Positions 34,531 through 45,337 are shown, counted from the first letter of the stretch. The stretch is DNA of 64,000 bases from Papio anubis (GCF_008728515.1 NC_044978.1:146998262-147062261); one strand, 5' to 3'. Numbers and translations are program-made. The notes: generated from the sequence alone by a model not told the origin.

Positions 34531-34970
34531 CTGTGGGTCAGGAATTCAGTAACAGTTTAGCCAAATGGTTCTGGGTCAAAGTCTGGTTGTAATCAAAATG
34601 TCAACCAGGGCTTTAATCATCCAAAGGCTTGACTGGGGCTGGAAGATTGTCTTCCAAGATGGCTTGCTCCTATGACTGGCAAGTTAGTGCTGGCTGTTGA
34701 CAGGAGGCCTCAGTTCTTTGCCAACTGGATCTCCTCATAGCACTGCTTGAGATCCTCATGACACAGCACAGCAAGCTGGCATCTCCAAGAGTGAACAAAC
34801 CAATAGAGGACAAGACAAAACCTCCAATGTCTTTTATTATCTAGCCTCAGAAATCATACCCCATCATTTCTACAAGATCCTATTTTTTAACCAGATAGCT
34901 CTATTCACTGTCTGAAGAGACATGGATACCAGGAGGTGATAATCACTGGGAGCCATCTGGGAGGTTGGCT
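34531..34970. repeat. Old interspersed repeat, family not named
   Basis: Has the look of a mammalian repeat I have seen but cannot name: ctgtgggtcaggaattc, caaaggcttgactggggctgga, ggataccaggaggtgataatcactgggagccatc. Confidence 0.4.
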
Positions 34971-35006
34971 ACTGGAGTTTTATTTCCTTAAAAAATAAGG
35001 AAATAG

Positions 35007-35266
35007 GGCAGGTGCAGTGGCTAACACCTGTAATCCCAGCACTTAGGGAAGCCAAGGCAGGCAGATTGCTTAAGCAATCTGGCACAACCCCATCTCTACT
35101 AAAAATACAAAAATTAGCCAGACGTGGTGGCACATGCCTGTGGTCCCAACTATTTGGGAGGCTGAGATGGGAGGATCGTTTGAGGTGGAGGTTGCAGTGA
35201 GCCAAGATCTCACCACTGTACTCCAGCCTGGGTGACAGAGTGAAACTGTGTCTAAAAAACGAAACA
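35007..35266 (+). mobile_element. Alu with internal deletion
   Basis: About 40 bases of the left arm missing; ends against the next Alu. Confidence 0.9.
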
Positions 35267-35578
35267 GGCCAGGCGCAGTGGCTCATGCCTGTAATCCCAG
35301 CACTTTGGGATGCTGAGGTGGGTGGATCACCTGAGGTCAGGAGTTCAAGACCAGCTTGGCCAACATGGTGAAACCCCATCTCTACTAAAAATACAAAAAC
35401 TGCCAGGCGTGGTGGCTGGCGCCTGTAATCTCAGCTACTCAGGAGGCTGAGGCAGGAGAATTGCTTGAACCTGGGGGAGCTGAGGCTGCAGTGAGCCGAG
35501 ATTGTGCTACTGCACTCCAACCTGGGCGATGGACCTAGACTCTATCTCAAAAACAAAACAAAACAAAACAAACAAAAA
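35267..35578 (+). mobile_element. Alu with (CAAAA)n tail
   Basis: Full dimer. Confidence 0.94.
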
Positions 35579-35734
35579 TATTGTTACTCCTTTAAACTTT
35601 CATCCACTGGTTTTAGCATCTACTAATGATTCCTGTCTGAATTATTATGACAATGGTAGCTTCCAGTTTTTGATCAAGTTTGAATCTTGCTTTTACCACT
35701 TCGTAGAAATGGGGCCTTGGCCCAGAATGTCAAC

Positions 35735-35875
35735 TTTCTTAAGTCAATTTCTTCATATATAAATCAAGGATAATACAGTACGCTTCAGAAGGCCATTTGT
35801 GAGGATTACGTTAGATAAGAGTGTAAAGCACTCGGCACAGGGTGTGGTACACAGTAAACACTCCACAAATGTTAG
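35735..35875 (-). repeat. MIR relic (reverse)
   Basis: gaggattacgttagataagagtgtaaagcactcggcacag through to acagtaaacactccacaaatgttag is typical reverse MIR. Confidence 0.75.
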
Positions 35876-35879
35876 GGGG

Positions 35880-36465
35880 ACTTTGTTGGTTGCCCATCGA
35901 GAAGGATCCATTCTCCCTTCTTCATTCCTAACAGAGCCCCAGTGTTCAGATGTTCATCCCCACCTGCTTACCTCACCTTCAGATCCAAGGACGGTCCATC
36001 TTACTTTTGTTTAACATATTTCCTTTGCTGATGATTTTTCTTGCCAATGATTGCTTCAGAAACAACCTTGTGACCAATGCTGGCGACTGAGAATTGAGGG
36101 GTGGTTCGTTAGTAAGGCTCCTGGGACACATTCCTTAAACAGCTACAAGGAAAGTTGCCCTCTCTCCTCCTTCTGGATGTCATGGCTGGATATGGTGCCT
36201 GGATAACAGGTGTTTGGTTGTGACAGCCACAGCCACCATCCTACCAGACCGGGGTGAAGCCAACACCAAAGATGGCAGAGACAATAGAAGGAGAAAACCT
36301 AGATCCTCAATTATTTTGTTCAGTCCCCGAATCAATGAACCTTGAAGCCCACTTCCTGTTTGGTGATATAAATGTCCTTCTTAATGACACGTTTGAATAG
36401 GACATTTCTTACTTGAAGCTGAAAATACCCTAATTTTAGAGGTATTGTATTAACATTATTAAGAA
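35880..36465. other. Intergenic stretch, no gene seen
   Basis: Possibly an old LTR or DNA-element relic, but I cannot place it. No sustained open frame. Confidence 0.4.
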
Positions 36466-36469
36466 GAGT

Positions 36470-36770
36470 GGCCAGGCACAGTGGCTCATGCCTGTAGTCC
36501 TAGCACTTTTGGGAGGCTGAGACAAGTGGATCACCTGAGGTCAGGAGTCAAGACCAGCCTGGCCTACATGGTAAAACCCCCATCTCTACTAAAAATACAA
36601 AAATTAGCTGGGCATGGTGGTGGGCATCTGTAATCCCAGCTACTTGGAAGGCTGAGGCAGGAGAATCACTTGAACTCGGGAGACAGAGGTTGCAGTGAGC
36701 AGAGATCGCGCCATTGCACTCCAGCCTGGGCGGCAAGAGTGAAACTCAGTCTTGAAACAAAAGCAAAAAC
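36470..36770 (+). mobile_element. Alu
   Basis: Full dimer with tail of CAAAA-type units. Confidence 0.93.
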
Positions 36771-36949
36771 AAAAATTAGCTGGGCATGGTGGCGGGTGCC
36801 TGTAATCCCAGTTACTCAGGAGGCTAAGGAGGGCGAATCACTTTAACCCAGGAGGCGGAGGCTGCAGTGAGCCAAGATCGCACCTTTACACTCCAGCCTG
36901 GGCAACAGAGTGAGACTCCGTCTCAGAAAAAAAAAAAAAAAAAAAAAAA
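36771..36949 (+). mobile_element. Alu right-arm fragment
   Basis: Begins at the middle linker (aaaaattagctgggcatgg) and ends in a long A-tail. Confidence 0.88.
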
Positions 36950-37040
36950 GAAGACGAAGTAGAAGAAAAGAGAAGAACAAGCACCAGTGGCTTTAGACAG
37001 AATAATGAAGTAGCATCTCAAGGAAAGAATCAGAAGTTTG

Positions 37041-37176
37041 CTCCGGGTGCAGTGGTCACATCTGTAATCCCAGCAGTTTGGGAGGCCAAGGTTGGAGGAT
37101 CAGTTGATGTCAGGAGTTTGAGACCAGCCTGGCCAACATGGTGAAACCCTGTCTCTATTTAAAAAATACAAAAATT
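37041..37176 (+). mobile_element. Alu left arm, joined to next Alu
   Basis: Left arm only, running directly into a complete Alu. Target repeat aatcagaag.ttgct lies before it (37026-37040), with its partner after the second Alu. Confidence 0.88.
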
Positions 37177-37480
37177 GGCCAGGCGTGGTGGCTCACGCCT
37201 GTAATCCCAGCAGTTTGGGAGGCCAAGATGGGCGGATCACCTGAGGTAAGGAGTTTGAGACCAGCCTGGCCAACAGGGTAAACCCCTATCTCTACTAAAA
37301 ATACAAAAATTAGCCGGGCCTGGTGGCAGGTGCCTGTAATCCCAGATACTCAGGAGGCTGAGGCGGGAGAATGGCTTGAACCGGGTATGCGGAGGTTGCA
37401 GTGAGCCGAGATCACGCCACTGCACTCCAGCCTGGGCAGCAGAGCAAGACTCCATCTCAAAAAATAAATGAATAAGTAAG
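37177..37480 (+). mobile_element. Alu
   Basis: Full dimer. The right-hand target repeat (37481-37495) belongs to the composite of this and the preceding arm. Confidence 0.93.
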
Positions 37481-37733
37481 TAATCAGAAGGTTGCTAAAG
37501 CAAAATTGCTTGAAGAGCAGCTGAAAAGGAAGTGAGCACGTGGCCTCCACCCTCCTGGGGACTCCTAGCTATTAGAAAGGGTCTGAGGTTCTACAGGAGG
37601 TTTGGGATAGGGGACATGGAGGAGGGTTCAGTAAGACAACTGAGCTGGCAAAGGTAAGGTCTAAGTATAATGTGTAAAGTAAGTTCATTTGTACTCACCT
37701 TTAAGTAACTCTACTTAGAATATTTCAAATTAG

Positions 37734-38019
37734 GGCCGGGCACGGTGGCTCATGCCTGTAATCCCAGCACTTTGGGAGGCCGAGACGGGTGGATCACCTG
37801 AGGTCAGGAGTTCAAGACCATCCTGGCCTACATGGAGAAATTCCATCTCTATTAAAAATACAAAAATTAACCAGGCGTGGTGGCATGTGCCTGTAATCCC
37901 AGCTACTTGGGAGGCTGAGGCAGGAGCATTGCTTGAACCCGGGAGGTGGAGGCTGCAGTGAGCCAAGATCATGCTGCTGTACTCCAGTCTGGACAAGAGC
38001 AAAACTCCATCTCAAAAAA
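37734..38019 (+). mobile_element. Alu
   Basis: Full dimer. Perfect target repeat aatatttcaaattagg at about 37718-37733 and 38020-38035. Confidence 0.95.
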
Positions 38020-38035
38020 TAATATTTCAAATTAG

Positions 38036-38525
38036 GTATCTGTGCACCTACTATAAGGCAGATACTGTGCGATGCTAAGAAACAGAGGGCATAGATGAAT
38101 GAGAGAGGTCTTAAGAGAGGCAGGTACACAAATAACTGGCCCAACCAAGAAAATAGCCATAAATGATTTTTTAAAATGCTGTGTGGGCACAGAGGTAGAT
38201 TACTCCAGCTGAGGAAAACAGGAAGGCTTCCCAGAGGCAGGGTGGCATTTGAGGTGGATCTTAATGGAGAGACATGATCTTAGTAGGGGAAGGGTGGGTT
38301 CGAATGGGCAGGTCTATGGCAGAAGCAATGGGAAGAAAAAGATGGAAGCAGGAAGATTCAGGCTGCTTTTAGGGAAAGCAAGTTATCTTTTTTCTGGAGT
38401 TGAAGGGAGTAGGAGGAAGAATAGCTGGAGCAGACTGGAAGATTAGACCAAGGACAAATTGTGGAAGGCCTTGAACTCTACACTGAGCTTGGACTTCATT
38501 CGGTTGTCAAAATGGAGACACTGAT
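38036..38525 (+). repeat. L2 relic
   Basis: cacctactataaggcagatactgtgcgatgc, then gaaggcttcccagaggcagggtggcatttgaggtggatctt, then a long G/A-rich stretch, in the order known for L2 3' halves. Confidence 0.65.
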
Positions 38526-38588
38526 GGTTACATAACATTGGCAATGTACTTAATGCCACTGAATTGTACACTTTAACATGGTTAAAAT

Positions 38589-38629
38589 GGGCCGGGCATG
38601 GTGGTTCCTGACTCTAATTCCAGCACTAT
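38589..38629 (+). mobile_element. Alu, left piece (host of the provirus)
   Basis: First about 40 bases of an Alu (GGGCCGGGCATGGTGG to CCAGCACTAT). It resumes at 44665 beyond the provirus. Confidence 0.93.
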
Positions 38630-38778
38630 TGGGTCCTGACTTCTTACATAGTGTTATCAGGGGCTTACCTTGGCCTGGGCTCTGTCTGTTACTGCTTTTT
38701 GGGATGAGACAGCCTAATACAGGAAAACTTGTTTTTCTCTTTTAGTTTTTATTTTTTCTTTCTCTAATTTCTGCCTTA
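38630..38778 (-). repeat. 3' LTR of the provirus, truncated to 149 bases
   Basis: Aligns with 44516-44664 at roughly 14 differences (hand count). Only the first part of U3 remains; about 360 bases are missing up to the flank. Confidence 0.92.
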
Positions 38779-38790
38779 TTCCCCCCTTTG
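38779..38790 (-). other. Polypurine tract of the provirus
   Basis: On the provirus strand CAAAGGGGGGAA, directly before the 3' LTR, where plus-strand priming occurs in retroviruses. Confidence 0.85.
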
Positions 38791-38935
38791 ATGCTTTTTA
38801 TAAATAAAGTTTAATAGAAAGTATCACTATTATTTAATTCTTCATGGCAGCATAATTTTCTTCCGTTGGCAATGGCTGGTACTTAGAGCCATTAGTCGAG
38901 TGGTGGTTGTTTCGTCTACTAAGACTTCTATAGTC

Positions 38936-39214
38936 GCCGGGCGCGGTGGCTCAAGCCTGTAATCCCAGCACTTTGGGAGGCCGAGACGGGCGGATCACAA
39001 GGTCAGGAGATCGAGACCATCCTGGCTAACACAGTGAAACCCCGTCCCTACTAAAAATACAAAAAACTAGCCGGGCGTGGTGGCGGCGCCTGTAGTCCCA
39101 GCTACTCCGGAGGCTGAGGCAGGAGAATGGCGGGAACCCGGGAGGCGGAGCTTGCAGTGAGCCGAGATCGCGCCACTGCACTCCAGCCTGGGCGACAGAG
39201 CGAGACTCCGCCTC

Positions 39215-39241
<27 letters not shown>
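38936..39241 (+). mobile_element. Young Alu with CTCAAGCC mark, inside the provirus
   Basis: Near-intact, long A-tail. Perfect target repeat aagacttctatagtcg at left and from 39242. Confidence 0.97.
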
Positions 39242-39245
<4 letters not shown>

Positions 39246-39257
39246 CTTCTATAGTCG

Positions 39258-40360
39258 ATTGAATGCTTCTGACAAGCAGGGGTAAGAGGCAAGGGAGTAT
39301 TAAGCAACCACTTAATATAACCAGCACCACTTCCATTTATGTTTTAAATCCACCAAAGGACGAAAACCAACCTCTAAAGAGGGAGTCTGGGGACTCTTTT
39401 GGTTTTCAGGTATGAGCTTGGGATTATAGCATATATAAGGTTGGCCATCTCTTGGGTCACAGACTGAATAAATAGTCTAGTTGTGCATGCAAGTCCCCAG
39501 ATGGTTTCCTGTTCACTCATAATATGTATAGTACAATAAAGTCTTAACTCTTGTGTTTCTTAACCATGTGGTAGCAGGCAGTGCGGGCGTTCCTCTGTGA
39601 GTCTTTCTCTTTTTAGCATAGATATGGGAACTAGCAAGAGCAAAACAAGGATTGGCATGCTTCTATCTAGCATGGACAGAAGAGGTGTTTACCCAGAGAA
39701 GTGGGTTGGCTAAAGCGACAGAACAACAGTAAAACAATTAATATTATAGGGAAAGTCATTGGACTTAAGATTTCTGGCTACATTTACTTCCCTGATGATG
39801 ATTCTTCAGGCTTCAGCCGTGCATAGACTAGTCAGCCTTTGGGGTGACTACAGCAGGCCTGTTGTTTCTACCAGCTTCCACCGTGCGTAGACTGGTCAGC
39901 TTCCGGAGTGACCAGAGCAGGGCTGCTGTCTCTACTGGCAGCTTGGTTTTGTCGCAGGATGAGTCGAGTCGGGTGGTCTGGATCTTGCTGGCTGCTCTAC
40001 CGGTCTTGGGCCGCCAGTTTCAGCCGACTGTGGTGGATCTAAGGCACGATTCTTGCAACTTTAACAGCAGTGGGAGTGGACAAGATTACAGTATGGGGCC
40101 TATCTCTTATGGGTCCCAAAGTGGTTGGATTCCATTTTTTTAACCCAAACAAAGCTCCCAGGTTTAAATAGGTGTGCTGGGTCTGTTAGACTTACAGGTA
40201 CTCTTTCATGTACCGAGCTATGAACTGTTTACATGGCTATCCCTAAACCTGTGTTTGGTTTCTCAAAGTTAGTTTTCGTAGCTCACGGAGATCACCTTTA
40301 ATCTGACCTATGATTAGGGGTGACCGGCTAAACAAAATCTCATTGGGCAAATACCCAGTT
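39258..40360 (-). pseudogene. Provirus env/3' region, unrecognisable
   Basis: Lies where env should be, between the integrase relic and the 3' LTR, and is only about 1.3 kb without the Alu. I see no surface or transmembrane landmarks; stops occur in all frames. Probably deleted and decayed env. Confidence 0.4.
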
Positions 40361-40363
40361 TGC

Positions 40364-41410
40364 TTAGTGGGAGTGCACCTGACTCGGAGGAGGACCATGG
40401 GCAAGACTTGATCTAATCTCAAGTAAGTCTCCTGGCAATATTTCTTCAGTAGCTGCTTGTGTGTCCGTCTGGTTCATGCGCTCCACTTTTCCTGAGCTTT
40501 GTGGCTGGTAGGCCGTGTGTAATTTCCATTTTATTTTTAACAGCCATGTTAGGTCTTGAACTATTTCAGCTACAAATGCCAGTCTGTTGTCTGACTCTAG
40601 AGTTAGAGGCAGTCTAAATCTGGGAATAATGTCTCTTATCAGTACTTTAGTTACTTCCTGCACCTTTTCTGTCTGGGTGGGGAAAGCCTGGACCTACTCT
40701 GAGAAGGTACAAAGGCCAACATGTACCCATAGCCTCCTGCTAGGGGCAGCTCGGAAAAGTCCAGAAGCAAGTTTTCACAAGGTGTGGCCTCTATTTCTTG
40801 AAATCCTGGGGGCTGGGTAGGCCCCTGCCGAGGGTTGTTCTGAACACGGGTTAGACACTGTTCACAAATGGCTCGGGCAATGACAGTGAGCCGTGGCACA
40901 CAGAAATGGCGTCTAAGTACTGTCTCTAATGCCATTTTTTAAAAATATGAGTTCTTTGATGGAATTGTTTTATAAACTTAGGGGCTACCATTTCAGGAAT
41001 GGCTAGCCTCCCATCTAAGAATTTCCACCATCCTCCTTCAATGTAATTTCCAGCCTCTTGGGCACATTACACCCTTTCATTTGGAGAATAATTTGGGGCC
41101 TCTGGCAGGGGAAGCTCTGGGAGGAGAGGCAAAGCTAAGATCTCCTCTTTACAGTGCAGGGTAGTCACTTCTGCCCGTTTTGCCTCCCTGTCTGCTTTTC
41201 TGTTTCCTTTGGCCTCTAGTGTTCCTGCCTTTTGGTGCCCTTTGCAATGCATAATAGCTACTTTTTTTGGAGCCCACATAGCATTTAAGAGCTGTAGAAT
41301 TTATTCTTTGTACTTTATTTCTTTGCCTCCTGCAGTTAAAAGTCTTCTTTCTTTATATATAGCTCCATGAACATGTAATGTAGCAAAGGCGTACTTAGAA
41401 TCCGTGTAGA
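40364..41410 (-). pseudogene. Provirus pol relic: RNase H end and integrase
   Basis: RNase H relic at 41067-41410 carries the TDS motif (just left of the Alu) and the HCKGHQK stretch. The linker and start of integrase are at 40651-40935 (first acidic residue in LLDFSEL). The second part of the integrase core is at 40364-40663 (SDN, then the Glu in SSGKVERMN). The two integrase pieces are in different frames, and the zinc-binding region is imperfect. Confidence 0.88.
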
Positions 41411-41418
41411 CATTGACT

Positions 41419-41717
41419 TTTTTTTTTTTTTTTTCTGAGATGGAGTCTCACACTGTCACCCAGGCTGGAGTGCAGTGGCGTGATCTCGGCTCACTGCAAG
41501 CTCCGCCTCCCAGGTTCATGCCATTCTCCTGCCTCAGCCTCCCAAGTAGCTGGGACTACAGGCTCCCGCAACCATGCTCGGCTAATTTTTTTGTATTTTT
41601 AGTAGAGACGGGGTTTTACTGTGTTAACCAGGATGGTCTCCATCTCCTGACCTCGTGATCCACCCGCCTCGGCCTCCGAAAGCGCTGGGATTACAGGCGT
41701 GAGCCCCGCGCCCAGCC
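41419..41717 (-). mobile_element. Alu (Y type, reverse) inside the provirus
   Basis: Target repeat agacattgactt at 41408-41419 and 41718-41729, cutting the RNase H relic. Confidence 0.95.
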
Positions 41718-41729
41718 AGACATTGACTT

Positions 41730-43290
41730 TTTTTTCTTTTTGTATCATGTACATTGATCTCTCTCTAGCCTCAGCCGGCTCTCAGATCTCTGCCTAACTT
41801 GATCTCTTCCACATCCACGTCCACGTCCACATCCTCTTACAATACTAGTTTCCCTTTCTACGAGGGCTGCCGCTAACAGATCGGCCTTTTTCTTTTTTTT
41901 TTTTCTTTTCTTTTTTTTTGAGACGGAGTCTTGCTCAGTTGTCCAGGCTGGAGTGCAGTAGTGTGATTTCGGCTCACTGCAAACTCTATCTCCCAGGTTC
42001 ACGTCATTCTCCTGCCTCAGCCTCCCGAGTACTGGGACTACAGGTGCCTGCCACCAAGCCCGGCTAATTTTTTTGTATTTTTAGTAGAGATGGGGTTTCA
42101 CAGTGTTGGCCAGGATGGTCTCGATCTCCTGACCTCGTGATCTGCCCGTCTCGGCCTCCCATAGTGCTGGGATTACAGGCGTGAGCCACCACGGCCAGCC
42201 TGCCTTTTTCTTAAGCCTCTGATCTGCTTCCTTCTTTGCCTCTTGGTCACGGTTAACATACATCTTAGTGGCTACCTCTATAAGCTGGGTGGCATTCATG
42301 CCTGCATAAACCCTTCTAGCTTTTGCAGCTTCCATTTGATGTCACCCTTGGGCTTGTCCTACAAATGCCATGTTCACCATGCGCTGATTTTCAGCTGCTT
42401 CAGTGTCAAACGGAATATAAAGCTGGAATGCCTTACACAGTCTTTCATAAAACTGGCTAGGGCTTTCATCTGCTCCCTGGAGCACCTCTGAGATTTTCCC
42501 TATATTGATTGCCTTTTTTTCTGCCATTTCTCAACCTTTGCAGGATTGCCTCTCGGTACCTCTGCAGTTGCTGAAACTGGGTGACATCATTTGGGTCCTA
42601 GTGCGGGTCTGCTTCTGGGAACCGGCCTTGAGCGTACGCTGAGCATTCACTGTGCCTGCTAGTACATTGGCTTCTAGCCAGTGAGTTATCCTCCGGCACT
42701 CCTCAGTATTAAACAGTGTCAGGAGGAGCTGTTTGCAGTCTGGCCAAGTTGGATTGTGTGTTAGAAAGATGGACTGCACCAGATCTATAAGGGCCTTAGG
42801 TTTCTCCTTGTAGGAGGGGGTATGGTGCTTCCAGTTTAGGAGATGAGTAGTTGAAAATGAATGAAGGTTCATTCTCTTCTCTGGATTTGACCTTGTTCAT
42901 TATGATAGAGGGGGGTCCTCTTGTCTCCCTGAGAGGTATTTGCATAGCCTGAGTGCGGCCTGACTGGAGAAGGCTTGCCTGATTTTCCTGATCTTCCACT
43001 TTAACTTCCTGGAGCTCTGATTCTTCCCTATTGGGTGAGGTTGGGGGCGTGTACCCATCTGGACCTAACCCCTCAGGGGCTGCTCGTCTCAGTAGAGGTG
43101 GGTAGATTGGAGTATAGGGAGGAAGCGTTTTTTGCCTTCTCTGGAGCTTGCAAAACTGGTTTTTCCTGCTCTCCTTGAGACTTTTCCTTTGTCTCCCTGT
43201 TTGCCGGCAAAGCTGATTTTACTTTCACTTTGGGCATGGCTCCAGCTAGGAGTGTTCTGCAATAAGCTGCTAGGCAGGGCTGCATTCAGC
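41730..43290 (-). pseudogene. Provirus gag relic, interrupted by an Alu
   Basis: Frames at 43073-43285, 42796-42999, 42531-42872, 42342-42527 and 42201-42335 follow gag order: a proline-rich part, then the capsid with the ESPSQFYERL motif and the NRDQEAKK stretch. An Arg-rich nucleocapsid part at 41750-41880 breaks off at the zinc knuckle. Several frameshifts and an Alu at 41885-42200. Confidence 0.85.
41885..42200 (-). mobile_element. Alu (Y type, reverse) inside gag relic
   Basis: T-rich tail with two C interruptions. Target repeat gcctttttctt on both sides. Confidence 0.94.
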
Positions 43291-44131
43291 CATGAGTGGA
43301 TATTAGGTGAATTGGTCCAGGTGCCCTGGCTGTCCTCCAACCCCGGTTACAACCCTAAATACACGGCCAATTGCTTCCCTACCTATAGCCTTTTCAGCCG
43401 GCCAGCTGACATCAAAAGAAGGCTATTCTATTTCACAGAGGGTCCTCAACCCTTGGGGGGTTAACTTGATCCTATAGTCCCCTGCATAACCCTTTCTGAA
43501 GTTCTTTAACCCCATTCTAAAGGGGTAGGTTTTGACGATTTTCCTCCCATTTCCTCCTTCCCAGGCATAGCACACTCACTCTTCCTTTGTTTCAGACCAG
43601 TTAGACCTGGTGGGTCCCACACTTCGCTTGGAGCATACAGTCTCTACTAAGAGACCTGCAGGCCCCACATGTCACTCCCCGCGTTGGTTCCTCCTGGAAC
43701 AAACTTTCACACACTTTCACACACTTCCCCTCTCCCAGTTCTCCTTTCTCAACTGTGTTTGCAAGCCACTCTCGCGTCCTGGGTTGGCTAGGGTGTAAGT
43801 TTCCCCGACCTTTACAAGCCATTCTTGCATCCTGTGTCGGACTACTAGTTGCACCCTGGGAGGTGATCAGCTTCCCTTTCGTCCTTATGGGACGGATCCT
43901 GCTTTGGGCCCCAATACCTTACCGTGGTCCTGAAGCGCGCTGTCCCTGGAATCGTCCTGTACCCTTTAGGTTCCCTTGCACTGTCAGGGAAAGGACGCCG
44001 CTGGGTCGCAGAAGAGCTGATCTCCCCTCCGGGTTGAAGTTCTCCTGATGGCACGCCTGGGGTCACAGGTATCCTGCCAGCCCAGGGCTCCAGCCCCACA
44101 GGCAAAGGAGACAACAAACCTGTCGTCTCCT
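43291..44131 (-). other. Provirus leader and 5' gag (matrix) relic
   Basis: Region between the primer-binding site and the recognisable gag frames. Contains only broken frames. Confidence 0.6.
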
Positions 44132-44149
44132 CTCCTGGATGGCTCACCA
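44132..44149 (-). other. Primer-binding site (tRNA-Arg type)
   Basis: The + strand reads CTCCTGGATGGCTCACCA. This equals the 3' end of tRNA-Arg(ACG) plus CCA, as I recall it, at 16 of 18 positions. Confidence 0.8.
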
Positions 44150-44152
44150 AAA

Positions 44153-44664
44153 TGTTGCAGGAATCAGAGGACCAGAGAGACCAAATGGGTGTTACAGGAG
44201 GATTTTTATTAATGTGTGCACCGGCTCAGTGGACTCACATCCAAAAAATTGAGACCAGAACAAAGACAGGGCTTGATTTTTGTAAGCAAGCTTACAGAAG
44301 CAGAATAAAGACAGTTAATCAAACAGTGACACGTCTTGTAATCTCTAGCACAGCTGCGTTACAGCTGTGACCTTGCAGCTGCATTGAAGCAGAAACAGGA
44401 ACTTATAAAACTTGCAAAATATTTGTGGGGAGCGGGTAAAGGATTAAAAGAGGAATTTTGTTTTTCTTATCCTTATATTGGGGGGTGCTGGGAGAGTCTC
44501 CAGAGCATATTCCTTTTGGGTTCTGACTTCTTAGATAGTGTTATCAGGACCTTGCCTGGGCCTGGGCTCTGTCTGTTACTGTTTTTGGGATGAGACAACC
44601 TAATATAGGGAAACTTGTTTTTCTCTTTTAGTTTTTGTTTCTTCTTTCTTTAATTTCTGCCTCA
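44153..44664 (-). repeat. 5' LTR of the provirus, 512 bases
   Basis: On its own strand starts TGAGGCAG and ends CCTGCAACA. AATAAA lies at 44205-44210, about 50 bases before the end, and a TATAAG-type box near 44402. Confidence 0.9.
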
Positions 44665-44926
44665 CTATGGGAGATCGAGAAGGGAGGATCACTTGAGGCC
44701 AGGAGTTCAAGACTAGCCTGGGCAACATAGTGAGATCCCAACTCTACAAATACTAGAAAAAAATTAGCAAGGAGTGGTAGCATGTATCTGTAGTCCCAGC
44801 TACGCAGGAGGCTGAGGTGGGAGGATCACTTGAGCTTGGGAGGTCAAGATTGCAATGAGCCGATTTGTGCCACTGCACTCCAGCCTGGGTGACACAGCAA
44901 GATCCTGTCTCAAAAAAAAAAAAAGG
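44665..44926 (+). mobile_element. Alu, right piece (host of the provirus)
   Basis: Continues the Alu begun at 38589 (CTATGGGAGATCGAG...), with A-tail at 44912-44924. Confidence 0.93.
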
Positions 44927-45029
44927 CCGGGGGGCGGTGAAAATGGTAAAAGGAAACATTGAGGTGTTTTTTATTTTTGTAGTCACTTTCTTTTTTTTAA
45001 TTTTAAAATTTTATTTACCATGTATGTGT

Positions 45030-45324
45030 GTGCATGTGTTTTTGACAGAGCTTCACACTCTTGTTGCCCAGGCTGGAGTGCAATGGTACAATCTTGGCTC
45101 ACTGCAACCCCTGCCTTCTGGTTCCAGCAATTCTCCTGCCTCAGCTTCCCAAGTAGCTGGGATTACAGGTGCCCGCCACCACGCCTGGCTAATTTTTGTA
45201 TTTTTACTAGAGAGAGGATTTCACCATGTTGGCCAGGCTGGTCTCGAAGTCCTAACCTCAGGTGATCCACCCACCTTGGCCTCCCAAGGTGCTGGGATTA
45301 CAAGTATGAGCCACTGCACTCAGT
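45030..45324 (-). mobile_element. Alu (reverse)
   Basis: Full-length apart from the tail. Confidence 0.92.
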
Positions 45325-45337
45325 CGATTTTTTGTGC

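Larger units (their letters stand above)
38630..44664 (-). mobile_element. Class I endogenous retrovirus (gammaretrovirus-like), decayed
   Basis: Provirus transcribed leftward. Read on its own strand it has a 512-base 5' LTR (44153-44664), a primer-binding site matching tRNA-Arg (44132-44149), gag relics, a fused RNase H/integrase part of pol, a stretch where env would lie, a polypurine tract (38779-38790) and a shortened 3' LTR (38630-38778). It is flanked by a 4-base target repeat CTAT (38626-38629, 44665-44668), which fits gammaretroviruses. Three later Alus interrupt it. All coding regions are broken by frameshifts, stops and a large deletion, so it cannot make virus proteins. The family is not identified. 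Confidence 0.93.

Noticed and set aside
38779..44131. A provirus with working genes
   Set aside because: Protease and reverse transcriptase are deleted, gag and integrase are frameshifted, env is unrecognisable, and three Alus interrupt it.
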